The notes under the pieces were generated by a model, which was not told where the DNA came from, did no database searches, and saw only the letters and a list, made by a program, of their open reading frames with translations. Shown one piece after another: positions 16,938-25,121 of a DNA stretch of 64,000 nt. The stretch is from UBA668 sp040081465. Lineage in GTDB: Bacteria; Actinomycetota; Acidimicrobiia; Acidimicrobiales; Ilumatobacteraceae. How positions within the stretch are numbered: the first letter of the stretch is position 1; the number at the start of each line of letters is the position of its first letter. The position numbers and the translations under genes were made by a program. The stretch spans positions 62,001-126,000 of the forward strand of contig JBEBGL010000001.1 of assembly GCA_040081465.1 (NCBI GenBank). The letters run 5' to 3'.

Positions 16938-17047
16938 TGATCGAAGTGGGTCGTCCCCCAACGACTCACTCGACAGGACCCAATGTGGTTCCCCCAACTA
17001 CAGGGTTCCAGGTTGAGAGGCCCCGCTTCCCCAAGCGGGGCCTTTCC
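16938..17047 (+). ncRNA. 6C small RNA
   Basis: Two hairpins with cytosine loops stand in a row. Hairpin 1 has arms 16946-16954 and 16961-16969 around the loop CCCCCA. Hairpin 2 has arms 16984-16990 and 16996-17002 around CCCCC. Each stem has one G-U pair. A strong terminator follows. Two C-rich-loop hairpins plus a terminator define the actinobacterial 6C RNA family. From memory, the mycobacterial copy (B11) lies beside a HAD-IB hydrolase gene (Rv3661), and here the next gene is also HAD-IB type. C-rich loops in such sRNAs are thought to pair with G-rich translation start regions. A good promoter supports independent transcription. Confidence 0.85.
17018..17047 (+). terminator. Intrinsic terminator of the 6C RNA
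   Basis: AGGCCCCGCTT (17018-17028), loop CCCC, AAGCGGGGCCT (17033-17043), then TTCCC and a short T-tract. It forms a perfect 11-bp stem and itself has a C-only loop. Confidence 0.8.
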
Positions 17048-17070
17048 CATTTCGGCATACTCTCCATGCC

Positions 17071-18564
17071 ATGACGAAGCCGACCGACGCGCCCTCCACC
17101 AACGGAACGCGCGGCGCAGCGTTCTTCGATCTCGATCGCACGCTGTTAGTCGGCGCCAGTGGTTCTGTTTTCTCGCAGGCGATGCGCGACGCAGGGCTAG
17201 TCAGTCGCTCGGTCCCTGGCGAGGCGTTGCTTTATCGCGTGTTCAACACGATCGGTGAGACGTTGCCCTCGATGGCGATTGCGCGCCAAGGCGCGAATCT
17301 GGCGAAGGGCAAGTCGCGCGAGCTTGTGCAACGAGCCGCGGAGAGTGTTGCCGACGCGCTGGCCGCGATGGTGCAGCCGATGGCTGCATCGTTGTTCGAC
17401 GAACATCGCGCTGCCGGCCGGCCGGTCGTGCTCGCGACTACTACGCCCTACGACCTAGTGAAGCCACTCGCTGATCGGCTTGGCCTCGACGACGTCGTCG
17501 CCACTCGCTACGGACTCAATGACGATGGTACGTACGACGGCTCGCTGGATGGACCATTCGTGTGGAGTGCCGGAAAGCTGTCGGCAGTGCGCGATTGGGC
17601 AACGAGTCACGATGTCGACCTTGCTGCGAGTTACGCGTATAGCGACAGCTTCTACGACACGCCGCTTCTCTCTGCAGTTGGTCACCCGTTCGTAGTGAAC
17701 CCAGATCCGCGTATGGTGTTGATGGCGGCCGCTCGTCGATGGCCGACGATCGACCTGTCCGCCGCTTTCAAATCGTCACCAGCTAAATCCGCGAAGGCAC
17801 AAGGGGGCTCCATGGATCTGCAGCGACTGGCCCTCAATTTCACGCACCCCGTGTTCTTTCCTTACGTGAAGTTTCGTATAGAGGGCACCGAGCGCATTCC
17901 CGCGGACGGTGCGGCGATCATCGTCGGCAACCATCGCAGCTACTTCGATGCGGCCGCGATCGGCGTTGCGATTGCGCAAACCGAGCGCACGGTTCGCTTC
18001 CTAGGTAAGAAGGAAGTCTTCGACGCGCCGGTGATCGGACAACTGGCAGCGGCGATGGGTGGCATCCGCGTCGATCGCGGAACCGGCAGCGACGAACCGC
18101 TGCAGGCCGCGGCAGAAGCACTTGCGAATGGCGACCTCGTGGCGATGATGCCGCAAGGCACCATCCCTCGCGGCAAGGCGTTCTACAAGCCCGTGCTGAA
18201 GGGTCGCTGGGGTGCTGCGCGTCTCGCTGCTCTCGCGAGTGAGTCGTTGAAAAAACCGGTGCCCGTCATTCCGATTGGGCTGTGGGGCACCGAGAAGGTC
18301 TGGCCTCGCTCGGCGCGGATTCCGAACGTGCTGAACGTCGTGACTCCGCCGACTGTCACGATCAAAGTCGGTAAGCCGATCAAGCTCACCTACAAGGATG
18401 TCGAGGCAGATACAGCAACGATCATGCAAGCGATCATGAATCTGCTGCCAGAGGAAAGTCGCACGCACGGCAAGCCGACCAAGGAAGAGATCGCGTTGGC
18501 GCTACCTCCGGGTTACAAGGGCGATCAGAAGAAAGAGAAAGAGCGTCGGCCGGGCAAGGACTGA
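17071..18564 (+). CDS. HAD-IB phosphatase / PlsC acyltransferase fusion protein
   Basis: 497 residues with two enzymatic domains. Residues 15-220 are a SerB-like HAD-IB phosphatase: FFDLDRTLL (nucleophile Asp), LATTTPYDLV and YSDSFYDTPLL. Residues 250-450 are a PlsC acyltransferase: VGNHRSYFDAAAI (HX4D), FLGKKEVFDAPVIGQ and MMPQGTIPRGKAFYKPVLKGRWGAARLA. The same fusion is known in mycobacteria (Rv2483c). It could make phosphatidic acid and handle a phosphorylated intermediate, but the phosphatase substrate is unproven. A TACTCT box seven bases before the ATG suggests an almost leaderless start just after the 6C terminator. Confidence 0.9.
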   Translation: MTKPTDAPSTNGTRGAAFFDLDRTLLVGASGSVFSQAMRDAGLVSRSVPGEALLYRVFNTIGETLPSMAIARQGANLAKGKSRELVQRAAESVADALAAMVQPMAASLFDEHRAAGRPVVLATTTPYDLVKPLADRLGLDDVVATRYGLNDDGTYDGSLDGPFVWSAGKLSAVRDWATSHDVDLAASYAYSDSFYDTPLLSAVGHPFVVNPDPRMVLMAAARRWPTIDLSAAFKSSPAKSAKAQGGSMDLQRLALNFTHPVFFPYVKFRIEGTERIPADGAAIIVGNHRSYFDAAAIGVAIAQTERTVRFLGKKEVFDAPVIGQLAAAMGGIRVDRGTGSDEPLQAAAEALANGDLVAMMPQGTIPRGKAFYKPVLKGRWGAARLAALASESLKKPVPVIPIGLWGTEKVWPRSARIPNVLNVVTPPTVTIKVGKPIKLTYKDVEADTATIMQAIMNLLPEESRTHGKPTKEEIALALPPGYKGDQKKEKERRPGKD

Positions 18565-18573
18565 CCCGCGTGC

Positions 18574-19389
18574 CTATGTGCGCTTGGGCCGCCAAGGCAC
18601 GAATGCATTGGTGCGAGCGACGTACTCGTCGTAACCGGCTCGGCGTTTGGAGAGCGACTTCTCCAGCAACGTGACGCCGCTGACGCGACGCAGCAGCACG
18701 GTCATCACCAACGCTCCGATCAGGCCCCACCGGCCGTAGCCAGTCGCGGCTGCGACCAAGGCGATGCCCCACCACACGCATGCGTCGCCGAAGTAATTCG
18801 GGTGACGCGTGTAGCGCCACAGCCCCTTGTTCATCACAGTGCCAGCGTTGGCTGGGTCTTTGCGAAACCGGGTGAGTTGCGCGTCGCCCACGACCTCGAA
18901 GAACAGTCCGATCAAGTACACAGCACCGCCATACCAAACCAGCGCGCCGAGCGTCGGATTGTCGCTGACCTGACCGAGTTGGATTGGCAGCGATACGACG
19001 AACATCAGCACGCCTTGCACTAAGAACACCGTGACGAGACTGATCAACGGGAAGCGGACTCCCCAGCGCTTGCGCATCGCGCGGTAGCGGTAGTCCTCAC
19101 CCTTGTTGGTAGCGGCGGCGACGTGATTGCGCCAGAACAAGTGGAAAGCAAGACGCAGACCCCAAATGGTCGTCATCGCGACGAGGAGATTCGGCCGCTT
19201 GCTGTCCGTGTCGACCTGGAGGCGCACGGCCCACGCGACGCACACAAAACCGAGTCCCCACACGACGTCGACAATCGACGCATTCTTCAGCGCCACGCTG
19301 ACGAGCCAGGTAGTCAGCATGAGCGCAGCGATCACAATCGCTGCTGTCGTCATTACAAGCCCGATGTCGTTCGTTTGAGAGCTAATCAC
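18574..19389 (-). CDS. DUF1295 integral membrane protein (steroid 5-alpha-reductase-like)
   Basis: About 271 residues with five to six hydrophobic helices. The conserved C-terminal segment is NKGLWRYTRHPNYFGDACVWWGIAL, with LLEKSLSKRRAGYDEYVARTNAFVPW at the end. This is the DUF1295/3-oxo-5-alpha-steroid 4-dehydrogenase C-terminal family of NADPH-linked membrane reductases. The GTG at 19389 overlaps the stop of the upstream acyltransferase (GTGA), which argues for this start; an ATG at 19353 is the alternative. Substrate unknown, probably a lipid given its partner. Confidence 0.82.
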   Translation of the reverse strand: MISSQTNDIGLVMTTAAIVIAALMLTTWLVSVALKNASIVDVVWGLGFVCVAWAVRLQVDTDSKRPNLLVAMTTIWGLRLAFHLFWRNHVAAATNKGEDYRYRAMRKRWGVRFPLISLVTVFLVQGVLMFVVSLPIQLGQVSDNPTLGALVWYGGAVYLIGLFFEVVGDAQLTRFRKDPANAGTVMNKGLWRYTRHPNYFGDACVWWGIALVAAATGYGRWGLIGALVMTVLLRRVSGVTLLEKSLSKRRAGYDEYVARTNAFVPWRPKRT

Positions 19390-20366
19390 TTGGTATCCAC
19401 CTTCAGTAGTTCGTCGACGGCACGATCCGTAACTATCCATTGATCATCAAGCCAGCGCGTGAACGCCTCGCCGGTCGGAACATCGCTGCGCGCAATGCGA
19501 CGCGCCCGAAATCGGATCGGCCGCGGCTTGCGTGCGAGGTGGCGAAGAATGCCGCCGAACGTGTCGAGCCCTTCAAAGCCGACGTGCCAACCGATCACGA
19601 TGTCGGCTTGCGGGCAACCCTCAATCAGCGCTGCGGAACCCGCTGGTCGCACCGGCAGCAGATGTTGGAGACCTTCCAGCCGACTTGCGCGCGCAGGGTC
19701 GCGCTCAGCGATTTTGACCAACGCCCGCGCTCGCTTCTTTGCAGACGCGCGTGTGCCTTCCGGAAAAATGACACCGAGCTGCTTGCTTCCCATTCCTGCG
19801 GAAAGTTTGCGGACCGCTTCGAGCTCGACATCCGAGTCGGTGGCGTCGCGATCAAGAAAGTGGTTAGGCATTCGATTGCCAACAATGTCCAAGCACGGAT
19901 CGGCTAGTAGTTCGCGCTTCAACACGTAACGCGGCTGCATGCCCAGGTGCGTCGTGCTGACCCACGCGCTCACAAGCGAGTCGGCCAAGCTCGCATGGCG
20001 ACACAGCAGCACGACCGGCCCTGGCGATAGGCAGTCGGCGTCGACCTGTGCGACCTTGATTCCCGTTGTGATTCGGAGAGCACCCATCAGACGCGCAGCC
20101 CACCAACGCATCAACCAATAGTGCGCGGGTTGGCTCTTGCCGCGACCGACGATCCAGAGAAACCCAGCGATCGCCACGCCGATCGATTCGAGCCACGCCC
20201 AGCAAAGCCCGAACGCGAGCAGCCGAACCGTCGGCAAGCGCAACCTGCCGCGAACCAGATCGGCGATCGAGCCGAGCACCAGCCAGATGGGCGACGTTGC
20301 CAACAGCACGACCGCAACGACAAAAAGGCCGGGAACGCTGACGATGCGTCGTCGCATGGTTTCCAT
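19386..20366 (-). CDS. Membrane-bound PlsC-like lysophospholipid acyltransferase
   Basis: 326 residues. Two hydrophobic helices lie near the N-terminus (about 12-35 and 50-72). The acyltransferase domain follows: LLCRHASLADSLVSAW (HX4D motif), RYVLKRELLADP and GVIFPEGTRASAKKRA. This resembles LCLAT/AGPAT-type enzymes of higher organisms more than short bacterial PlsC. It is translationally coupled to the DUF1295 gene downstream. A TAGCTT box lies seven bases before the ATG. The pair may remodel an unusual membrane lipid, which is inference. Confidence 0.82.
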   Translation of the reverse strand: METMRRRIVSVPGLFVVAVVLLATSPIWLVLGSIADLVRGRLRLPTVRLLAFGLCWAWLESIGVAIAGFLWIVGRGKSQPAHYWLMRWWAARLMGALRITTGIKVAQVDADCLSPGPVVLLCRHASLADSLVSAWVSTTHLGMQPRYVLKRELLADPCLDIVGNRMPNHFLDRDATDSDVELEAVRKLSAGMGSKQLGVIFPEGTRASAKKRARALVKIAERDPARASRLEGLQHLLPVRPAGSAALIEGCPQADIVIGWHVGFEGLDTFGGILRHLARKPRPIRFRARRIARSDVPTGEAFTRWLDDQWIVTDRAVDELLKVDTK

Positions 20367-20411
20367 CAGCGGAAAGCTAGCGATCTGAGACCGCTGACCG
20401 GCGCGATCGAA

Positions 20412-20930
20412 TTAGTCGCCCTTTACTCCGTCGATGCACTCGCGCACTAGATCTGCGTGACCGCAGTGGCGCGCGTATTCCTCAATCATGTGAATCAAGA
20501 TCCAACGCATGTTTGGCTGAAAGCCTGCTCGAGCCGGATCGGTGACGACGCGCTTGGAAACGTCGTCCGGCGCTGACGTAGCGGTGATTTCGCGCGCGGT
20601 CGCAACTTCCTTCTCCCACGCGGCGATGGCATCGGCCAGCGTGTCGTCAGGCCCGGCGTGAATGTCGCGGTCGTCGTCGTCGTCGCTGTCGTAAAGCGAC
20701 TCGGCACCGTTAGCGACAAACCATCGTTGAAACCAATGCCGTTCCACCTCCGACATATGTCGAATGAGGCCGGTGATGTTGAGGTCGCTCGGTGGCACAG
20801 CCCAACGTCGTGCCTGTTCGTCGGTGAGGCCCTCTGACTTGAGGATCAATGAGGCGCGGTAGTAATCGAGAAACGCGACCAGCATTGCCTTCTCGTCGGC
20901 CTGTGCAGGTGGCTCAATTCGTGTTGTCAT
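20412..20930 (-). CDS. DinB-superfamily protein (DUF664)
   Basis: 172 residues of four-helix-bundle DinB/YfiT type. The metal-binding histidines are visible in GLIRHMSEVERHWFQRWF and ILIHMIEEYARHCGHADLVRE. Related proteins are thiol-dependent S-transferases or isomerases, and in actinobacteria the cofactor is mycothiol. That agrees with mshC in this window but does not prove the activity. The segment DSDDDDDRD is an acidic insert. It starts with an ATG six bases after a CAGACT box, so it is probably leaderless and monocistronic. Confidence 0.85.
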   Translation of the reverse strand: MTTRIEPPAQADEKAMLVAFLDYYRASLILKSEGLTDEQARRWAVPPSDLNITGLIRHMSEVERHWFQRWFVANGAESLYDSDDDDDRDIHAGPDDTLADAIAAWEKEVATAREITATSAPDDVSKRVVTDPARAGFQPNMRWILIHMIEEYARHCGHADLVRECIDGVKGD

Positions 20931-20936
20931 CGCGAC

Positions 20937-20942
20937 AGTCTG
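20937..20942 (-). promoter_or_regulatory. Leaderless -10 box of the DUF664 gene
   Basis: CAGACT on the minus strand, six bases before the ATG at 20930. The same hexamer precedes the genes at 25122 and 25970. Confidence 0.5.
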
Positions 20943-20982
20943 GCTGCCGACAGCGGTCGCGGCGAACGATTAACCACCAGAT

Positions 20983-23244
20983 CTACTTGGCAGCGGCGAC
21001 TTTGCGACGAACGACGTTCAACGCTGAACCAGCCTTGAACCACTCGACCTGTTCGTCGCTGAACGTATGCACGCCTTCGAATTCGATGACTTCGCCGTCG
21101 CGCTTCACGATTTGGCAGCGCACGTTCTTGCCTGGCACCGGTGGCAGGTCGAGCACGTTGATGCGGTCACCTTCGTCGATCAGGTCGTATGTGTCGGGGT
21201 CGGCGAACGTGAGCGGAACGAGTCCCTGCTTCTTCAGATTGGTCTCGTGAATACGGGCGAAACTGCGCGTGATGATGACGACCCCGCCACGAAAGCGCGG
21301 TTCCATCGCTGCGTGTTCGCGCGAGGAACCCTCGCCGTAGTTGCGATCGCCGATCGCGACCCACCGAATTCCCGCTTGGCCGTACTTCTTCGCCAAGTTG
21401 GGCAGCGTGTCGGGGCTGCCGTCGCGGAAATCGACGCCCTCGCCAACTGGCCGATCGAACGCGCTATTCGCGCCGAGGAACAGGTTGCCTGAGATGTTCT
21501 CGAGATGGCCGCGATACTTCAGCCACTTACCGGCTGCCGAGATGTGGTCCGTCGTGCACTTGCCCTTCGCCTTCATCAGGATCGGCAGCTCGCGATAGTC
21601 CTGCCCGTCCCAGGGTGCGAACGGATCGAGCAACTGCAAGCGGTCACTGGTCGGAGACACTTCAACCACCACGTCGCTGCCATCGGCAGGGGGAGGCGTG
21701 AACGTGTTCTCGCCCGGGTTGTAGCCCTTAGACGGCAGAACTTCGCCGACTGGTGGATCTAGCCGCACGGTGCCGCCGTCTGGTGCTGTCAAGGTGTCGA
21801 CCGTTGGATCGAAATCGAGTTGACCGGCGAGAGCGAGTGCGACAACCGTGTCGGGCGACGTGACGAAGCTGAGTGTGTTTGCCGAGCCATCGTTGCGCTT
21901 GGGGAAGTTGCGGTTGAACGAGTTGACGATTGTGTTCGGCTTGTCGATCTCACCAGCAGGGCGATCCCACTGACCGATGCATGGTCCGCACGCGTTTGCC
22001 AACACCGTCGCACCGATTGCTTCGAGATCGGCGATGAGACCGTCGCGCTCGATCGTCGCACGAATCTGCTCGCTGCCCGGCGACACCAACAGCGGTGTCT
22101 TCACCTTCAAGCCACGAGCCGATGCTTGGCGCGCAATCGACGCCGCGCGCGTGATGTCTTCGTAGCTGCTGTTGGTGCAGCTGCCAATCAGCGCTGCCGA
22201 AATCTCCAACGGCCAATCGTTGGCTCGCGCCTCGGCACCAACCGCGCTGCCAATGCGGTTAGCGCGATCGGGGGAGTGCGGGCCGTTGATTAGCGGCTTC
22301 AGTTGATCGAGATCGATCTCGATCAGCTGGTCGTACATCGCGCCGTCATCGGCGCGCAGATCGTTGGCAACCTTGCCAGCAGCGTCGGCGATCGCTTCGC
22401 GTCCCGTCGCCTTCAGGTACATCGCCATGTTGTCGTCGTAACCGAACACACTGCATGTCGCGCCGATCTCCGCGCCCATGTTGCAGATGGTTGCCTTGCC
22501 GGTCGCGGAGATTGTGTCGGCACCCGGACCGTGGTACTCGACGATCGCGCCGGTGCCGCCTTCAACGGTGAGCACGCGTGCAACCTCCAAGATGACGTCC
22601 TTCGGACTGCTCCAACCGCTGAGCGTGCCGACCAATCTCACGCCGATAACTTTCGGCCAACGCACGTTGAACGGGAAGCCGGTCATCACGTCGACCGCAT
22701 CGGCTCCGCCGACGCCGATGGCAACCATGCCGAGCCCGCCGGCGTTCGGCGTGTGGCTGTCGGTGCCGATCATCATTCCGCCAGGGAACGCGTAGTGCTC
22801 GAGCACGACTTGGTGAATGATTCCGCTACCGGGCCCCCAGAAGCCGATGCCGAACTTGGCGCTTACCGATCGCAGGAAGTCGTACACCTCGCGGTTTGTG
22901 TCGAGCGCGACGCCGAGGTCGACCTTGGCGCCGACCTTCGCGGAGATCAGGTGATCGCAGTGCACCGTGCTTGGCGCTGCGGTCGTGGGCAGGCCGGCAG
23001 TCATGAACTGCAGCAGCGCCATCTGCGCCGTCGCGTCCTGCATGGCCACACGATCTGGGTGGAAGTCGTTGTAGCTGCCGCCGCGCTCGATCGCCTCGGT
23101 GGGGTCGTCGAGGTGATTGAGCAGGATCTTCTCGGTCAGGGTGAGCGGGCGGTTGAACCGCTTGCGACCCGCCGCCACACGGGCGGACAGCGTTGAATAG
23201 ACACCTTCCACTAGTTCGATTGGTGTTCCAGCAGTCACGGCCAT
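20983..23244 (-). CDS. Aconitate hydratase, mitochondrial type
   Basis: Interconverts citrate and isocitrate with a [4Fe-4S] cluster. The 753-residue protein shows the cluster cysteines in GSCTNSSYEDI and ANACGPCIGQW, with TDSHTPNAGGLGM, SPTSDRLQLLDPF, KGKCTTDHISAAGKWLKYRGHL and GDRNYGEGSSREHAAMEPR. The sequence follows the eukaryotic mitochondrial enzyme closely (SEQIRATIERDG, ARIHETNLKKQGL). It is far shorter than the 900-residue IRP1-like AcnA usual in actinomycetes. The ATG at 23244 has AAGGGGA upstream; the frame is open to 23307, but those residues are not conserved. Divergent from a GntR regulator. Confidence 0.94.
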   Translation of the reverse strand: MAVTAGTPIELVEGVYSTLSARVAAGRKRFNRPLTLTEKILLNHLDDPTEAIERGGSYNDFHPDRVAMQDATAQMALLQFMTAGLPTTAAPSTVHCDHLISAKVGAKVDLGVALDTNREVYDFLRSVSAKFGIGFWGPGSGIIHQVVLEHYAFPGGMMIGTDSHTPNAGGLGMVAIGVGGADAVDVMTGFPFNVRWPKVIGVRLVGTLSGWSSPKDVILEVARVLTVEGGTGAIVEYHGPGADTISATGKATICNMGAEIGATCSVFGYDDNMAMYLKATGREAIADAAGKVANDLRADDGAMYDQLIEIDLDQLKPLINGPHSPDRANRIGSAVGAEARANDWPLEISAALIGSCTNSSYEDITRAASIARQASARGLKVKTPLLVSPGSEQIRATIERDGLIADLEAIGATVLANACGPCIGQWDRPAGEIDKPNTIVNSFNRNFPKRNDGSANTLSFVTSPDTVVALALAGQLDFDPTVDTLTAPDGGTVRLDPPVGEVLPSKGYNPGENTFTPPPADGSDVVVEVSPTSDRLQLLDPFAPWDGQDYRELPILMKAKGKCTTDHISAAGKWLKYRGHLENISGNLFLGANSAFDRPVGEGVDFRDGSPDTLPNLAKKYGQAGIRWVAIGDRNYGEGSSREHAAMEPRFRGGVVIITRSFARIHETNLKKQGLVPLTFADPDTYDLIDEGDRINVLDLPPVPGKNVRCQIVKRDGEVIEFEGVHTFSDEQVEWFKAGSALNVVRRKVAAAK

Positions 23245-23272
23245 GATGGTTTCCCCTTGCGTCGGAGGCGTA

Positions 23273-23294
23273 TGTATACAAGTATCATACAAGT
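23273..23294. promoter_or_regulatory. Candidate GntR/HutC operator between aconitase and its divergent regulator
   Basis: Two palindromes stand side by side, TGTATACA (23273-23280) and GTATCATAC (23282-23290). They overlap a direct repeat ATACAAGT at 23276 and 23287, 11 bases apart, about one helical turn. GntR-type regulators favour GT-n-TA-n-AC-like palindromes. The site covers the aconitase -10 box and start. Confidence 0.6.
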
Positions 23295-23312
23295 GAGCGG
23301 GATGCAAGCCAA
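23284..23312 (-). promoter_or_regulatory. Aconitase promoter
   Basis: On the minus strand, TTGGCT (23307-23312) and TATGAT (23284-23289) are separated by 17 bases. The predicted start is near 23277, inside the operator-like repeats. Confidence 0.55.
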
Positions 23313-23341
23313 AGCCAGCAAGTCAGCCAGCAGGGCCTGAG

Positions 23342-24067
23342 ATGCGCACGATTCGATATCAGGAGATCGCGCACAGCCTCCGCGACCGCTTGCACAACGT
23401 CGGCCCCGGCCACGTGCTGCCCAGCGAGAGCGAGTTGTCCGCCGAGTTCGACGTCAGTCGCGTCACGATCCGTCGCGCACTCGAGACGTTGCGCGACGAA
23501 GGCATCGTCGATTCTCGTCAGGGCTTCGGCTGGTACGTCGCGACTGTGCCGCTGCAACAGCGCCTCAGCGGACTCGACACGATCGAAAGCCAACTCGCCG
23601 AACGCGGCGTCGTTGCCGCGCGACAGGTTCTTGAATTTGCGTTCGTGCCCGCGCCGACACACGTTGCGGAACGTCTCGGCTGCCCGCAGGTGCTGCGGGT
23701 CAAGCGCAGAAACCTCGCCGACGGTGCGCCGTTCGCCGTCGTCACCGTCTGGTGTCCAGCCGAGTTGGGCCAACACCTCAGTCGCAGCGACGTCGAGCGC
23801 AAACCGTTCTACGAGTTACTCGGCGTGCAGTTGCGCGGCGCGACACAAACGATTGGTGCCGCGGCCGCGACAGAGGCCGATGCGCGACTGCTGGAAGTGC
23901 CGGTCGGCAGCCCAGTACTGCGTTGCGAACGACTTACGACGACTACCGACGGTGTTCCGGTCTTGCTTTCCGAACACATCTTCCCCGCCCATCGAACCGA
24001 GTTCGTCGTCGACCTTCCGCAGGCGGAACCGTCGATCGTTCCCAGCGGCTTACGCCTGGTCGAGTAG
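23342..24067 (+). CDS. GntR-family transcriptional regulator, HutC subfamily
   Basis: 241 residues. Residues 1-70 are the GntR winged helix (RYQEIAHSLRDRL, LPSESELSAEFDVSRVTIRRALETLRDEGIV). The rest is a UTRA effector domain (LRVKRRNLADGAPFAVVTVWCP, ending VLRCERLTTTTDGVPVLLSEHIFP). Its position, divergent from aconitase with shared palindromes, suggests it controls aconitase and itself. The ligand could be a TCA intermediate, which is inference. Regulation of aconitase by a linked TetR regulator (AcnR) is known in corynebacteria; a GntR partner would be different. Confidence 0.9.
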   Translation: MRTIRYQEIAHSLRDRLHNVGPGHVLPSESELSAEFDVSRVTIRRALETLRDEGIVDSRQGFGWYVATVPLQQRLSGLDTIESQLAERGVVAARQVLEFAFVPAPTHVAERLGCPQVLRVKRRNLADGAPFAVVTVWCPAELGQHLSRSDVERKPFYELLGVQLRGATQTIGAAAATEADARLLEVPVGSPVLRCERLTTTTDGVPVLLSEHIFPAHRTEFVVDLPQAEPSIVPSGLRLVE

Positions 24068-24093
24068 TCAGGTACTAGCGCCAAAATGCCGAA

Positions 24094-24117
24094 TGGGCTC
24101 CTCCGAAGAGGAGCCCA
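24094..24117 (-). terminator. Terminator-like hairpin between convergent genes
   Basis: TGGGCTCCTC (24094-24103), loop CGAA, GAGGAGCCCA (24108-24117): a perfect 10-bp stem. Read leftwards it is followed by TTCGGCATTTT, so it best serves the minus-strand gene ending at 24166, but it may work both ways. Confidence 0.65.
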
Positions 24118-24165
24118 CCCGGGTTGCCAAGCCGATCGCGAACGACCGACTTAGATGGTTGTTGC

Positions 24166-24933
24166 TTACGCCTTGGCGGTGTCTGCCTTAACCGTTGCCG
24201 GTGTCAAGCCATCCCGACGCTTCGTCTCCCAGAGGAAGGCGATGCCCATGGCCGTTGTGACCACGCCGAGGCCGGCGAGCAGGGCAGCGATACCGAGGGC
24301 GAGCTGCAGCGCACTGTGCGTTGCGGCGCCGACACCGAGCTCAGCGACGAGCGCGTGTGCCGTTCCACTCCAAGCCAACTCACGGGCTGGGCCGTCGAGC
24401 AGGTCGGAGCGGTTGAACCCGGTCCAGTAGCGGCCGTTAACCGGGACTTCATAGACGCCCGGCTCAAGCACCTGGCCCTGATAGGCCTCGACGACGCCGT
24501 TGTAAGTGCCGTCAGCATCCAGCTTCTCGGATTCGATCGCAGCTGCGATTTGGTCGGCCGTCAAAGTGACGTTCTGCACTCCGTGCAGCGTGTGGTACGA
24601 GATGGTGGCCATCTGGTACATGTACTCGCTGGCGTTGTTGACGACCGGGTCGTTCGAGTCGATGCCGCCCGAGCCCATGACGACGGGGAAGTCCCAGTCC
24701 TCAGTGAGCAAGGCCATGATCGCATCGGCACCTGCAGTCTCGCCGCGGTCGACGAGTTGACCCTCATCGTTGTATGACAGCTCGACGTTCTGAGCGGAGC
24801 TGAATGCTTCCAGAGCGCCGTAGCCGTCCTGAGTCTTGCTGTAGGCAACGCCGGCGCCTACGAAGTACCCGATTCCGCAAATGATCAGGAAGATTCCGAG
24901 TAATCCGAGTGGCTTCTTCAACATGTTCTTCAT
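24166..24933 (-). CDS. Hypothetical protein with N- and C-terminal membrane helices
   Basis: 255 residues of unknown function. A hydrophobic helix at 9-30 (LGLLGIFLIICGIGYFVGAG) is followed by a loop of about 175 residues and a second helix near 207-234, then a basic tail. The topology (cytoplasm, large external domain, cytoplasm) resembles actinobacterial DUF3068-type proteins, but I do not recognise a family signature. The loop includes EYMYQMATISYHTLHG and PVNGRYWTGFNRSDLL. The ATG has AAGGGG five bases upstream. Followed by a terminator-like hairpin. Confidence 0.75.
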   Translation of the reverse strand: MKNMLKKPLGLLGIFLIICGIGYFVGAGVAYSKTQDGYGALEAFSSAQNVELSYNDEGQLVDRGETAGADAIMALLTEDWDFPVVMGSGGIDSNDPVVNNASEYMYQMATISYHTLHGVQNVTLTADQIAAAIESEKLDADGTYNGVVEAYQGQVLEPGVYEVPVNGRYWTGFNRSDLLDGPARELAWSGTAHALVAELGVGAATHSALQLALGIAALLAGLGVVTTAMGIAFLWETKRRDGLTPATVKADTAKA

Positions 24934-25038
24934 GGCAACCCCTTCTTGCAGTGCCCTCTGAGGGCCCTGGCTGGCGTGCTCGTGGTTGAAGCACGGTTTA
25001 TTGAGTTCATTCTGAACAATTTGCTGAAGAGTTCGTTA

Positions 25039-25052
25039 GGGGACTTCTCCCC
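25039..25052. repeat. Small hairpin in the divergent gap 24934-25121
   Basis: GGGGA-CTTC-TCCCC. A second imperfect palindrome, GTTCATTCTGAAC, lies at 25005-25017 and could be an operator for the minus-strand membrane protein gene. Nothing else is recognisable in this gap. Confidence 0.3.
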
Positions 25053-25109
25053 ATAAAGACTGTGACTCAAACATGACCTCTAGGGCCGAAAGTCCCACGG
25101 GCGTAATGC

Positions 25110-25115
25110 CAGACT
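25110..25115 (+). promoter_or_regulatory. Leaderless -10 box of the methyltransferase at 25122
   Basis: CAGACT, six bases before GTG. The surrounding 23 bases are almost identical to the site at 25958. Confidence 0.5.
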
Positions 25116-25121
25116 CGCGAC

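Noticed and set aside
16868..17050. An N-terminal extension of the LysR protein, and a plus-strand small protein from 16983
   Set aside because: Both run through the 6C RNA hairpins and terminator and show no conserved residues.
22303..23196. A 297-codon frame antisense to aconitase
   Set aside because: Aconitase is intact and full length; the antisense product has no motif.
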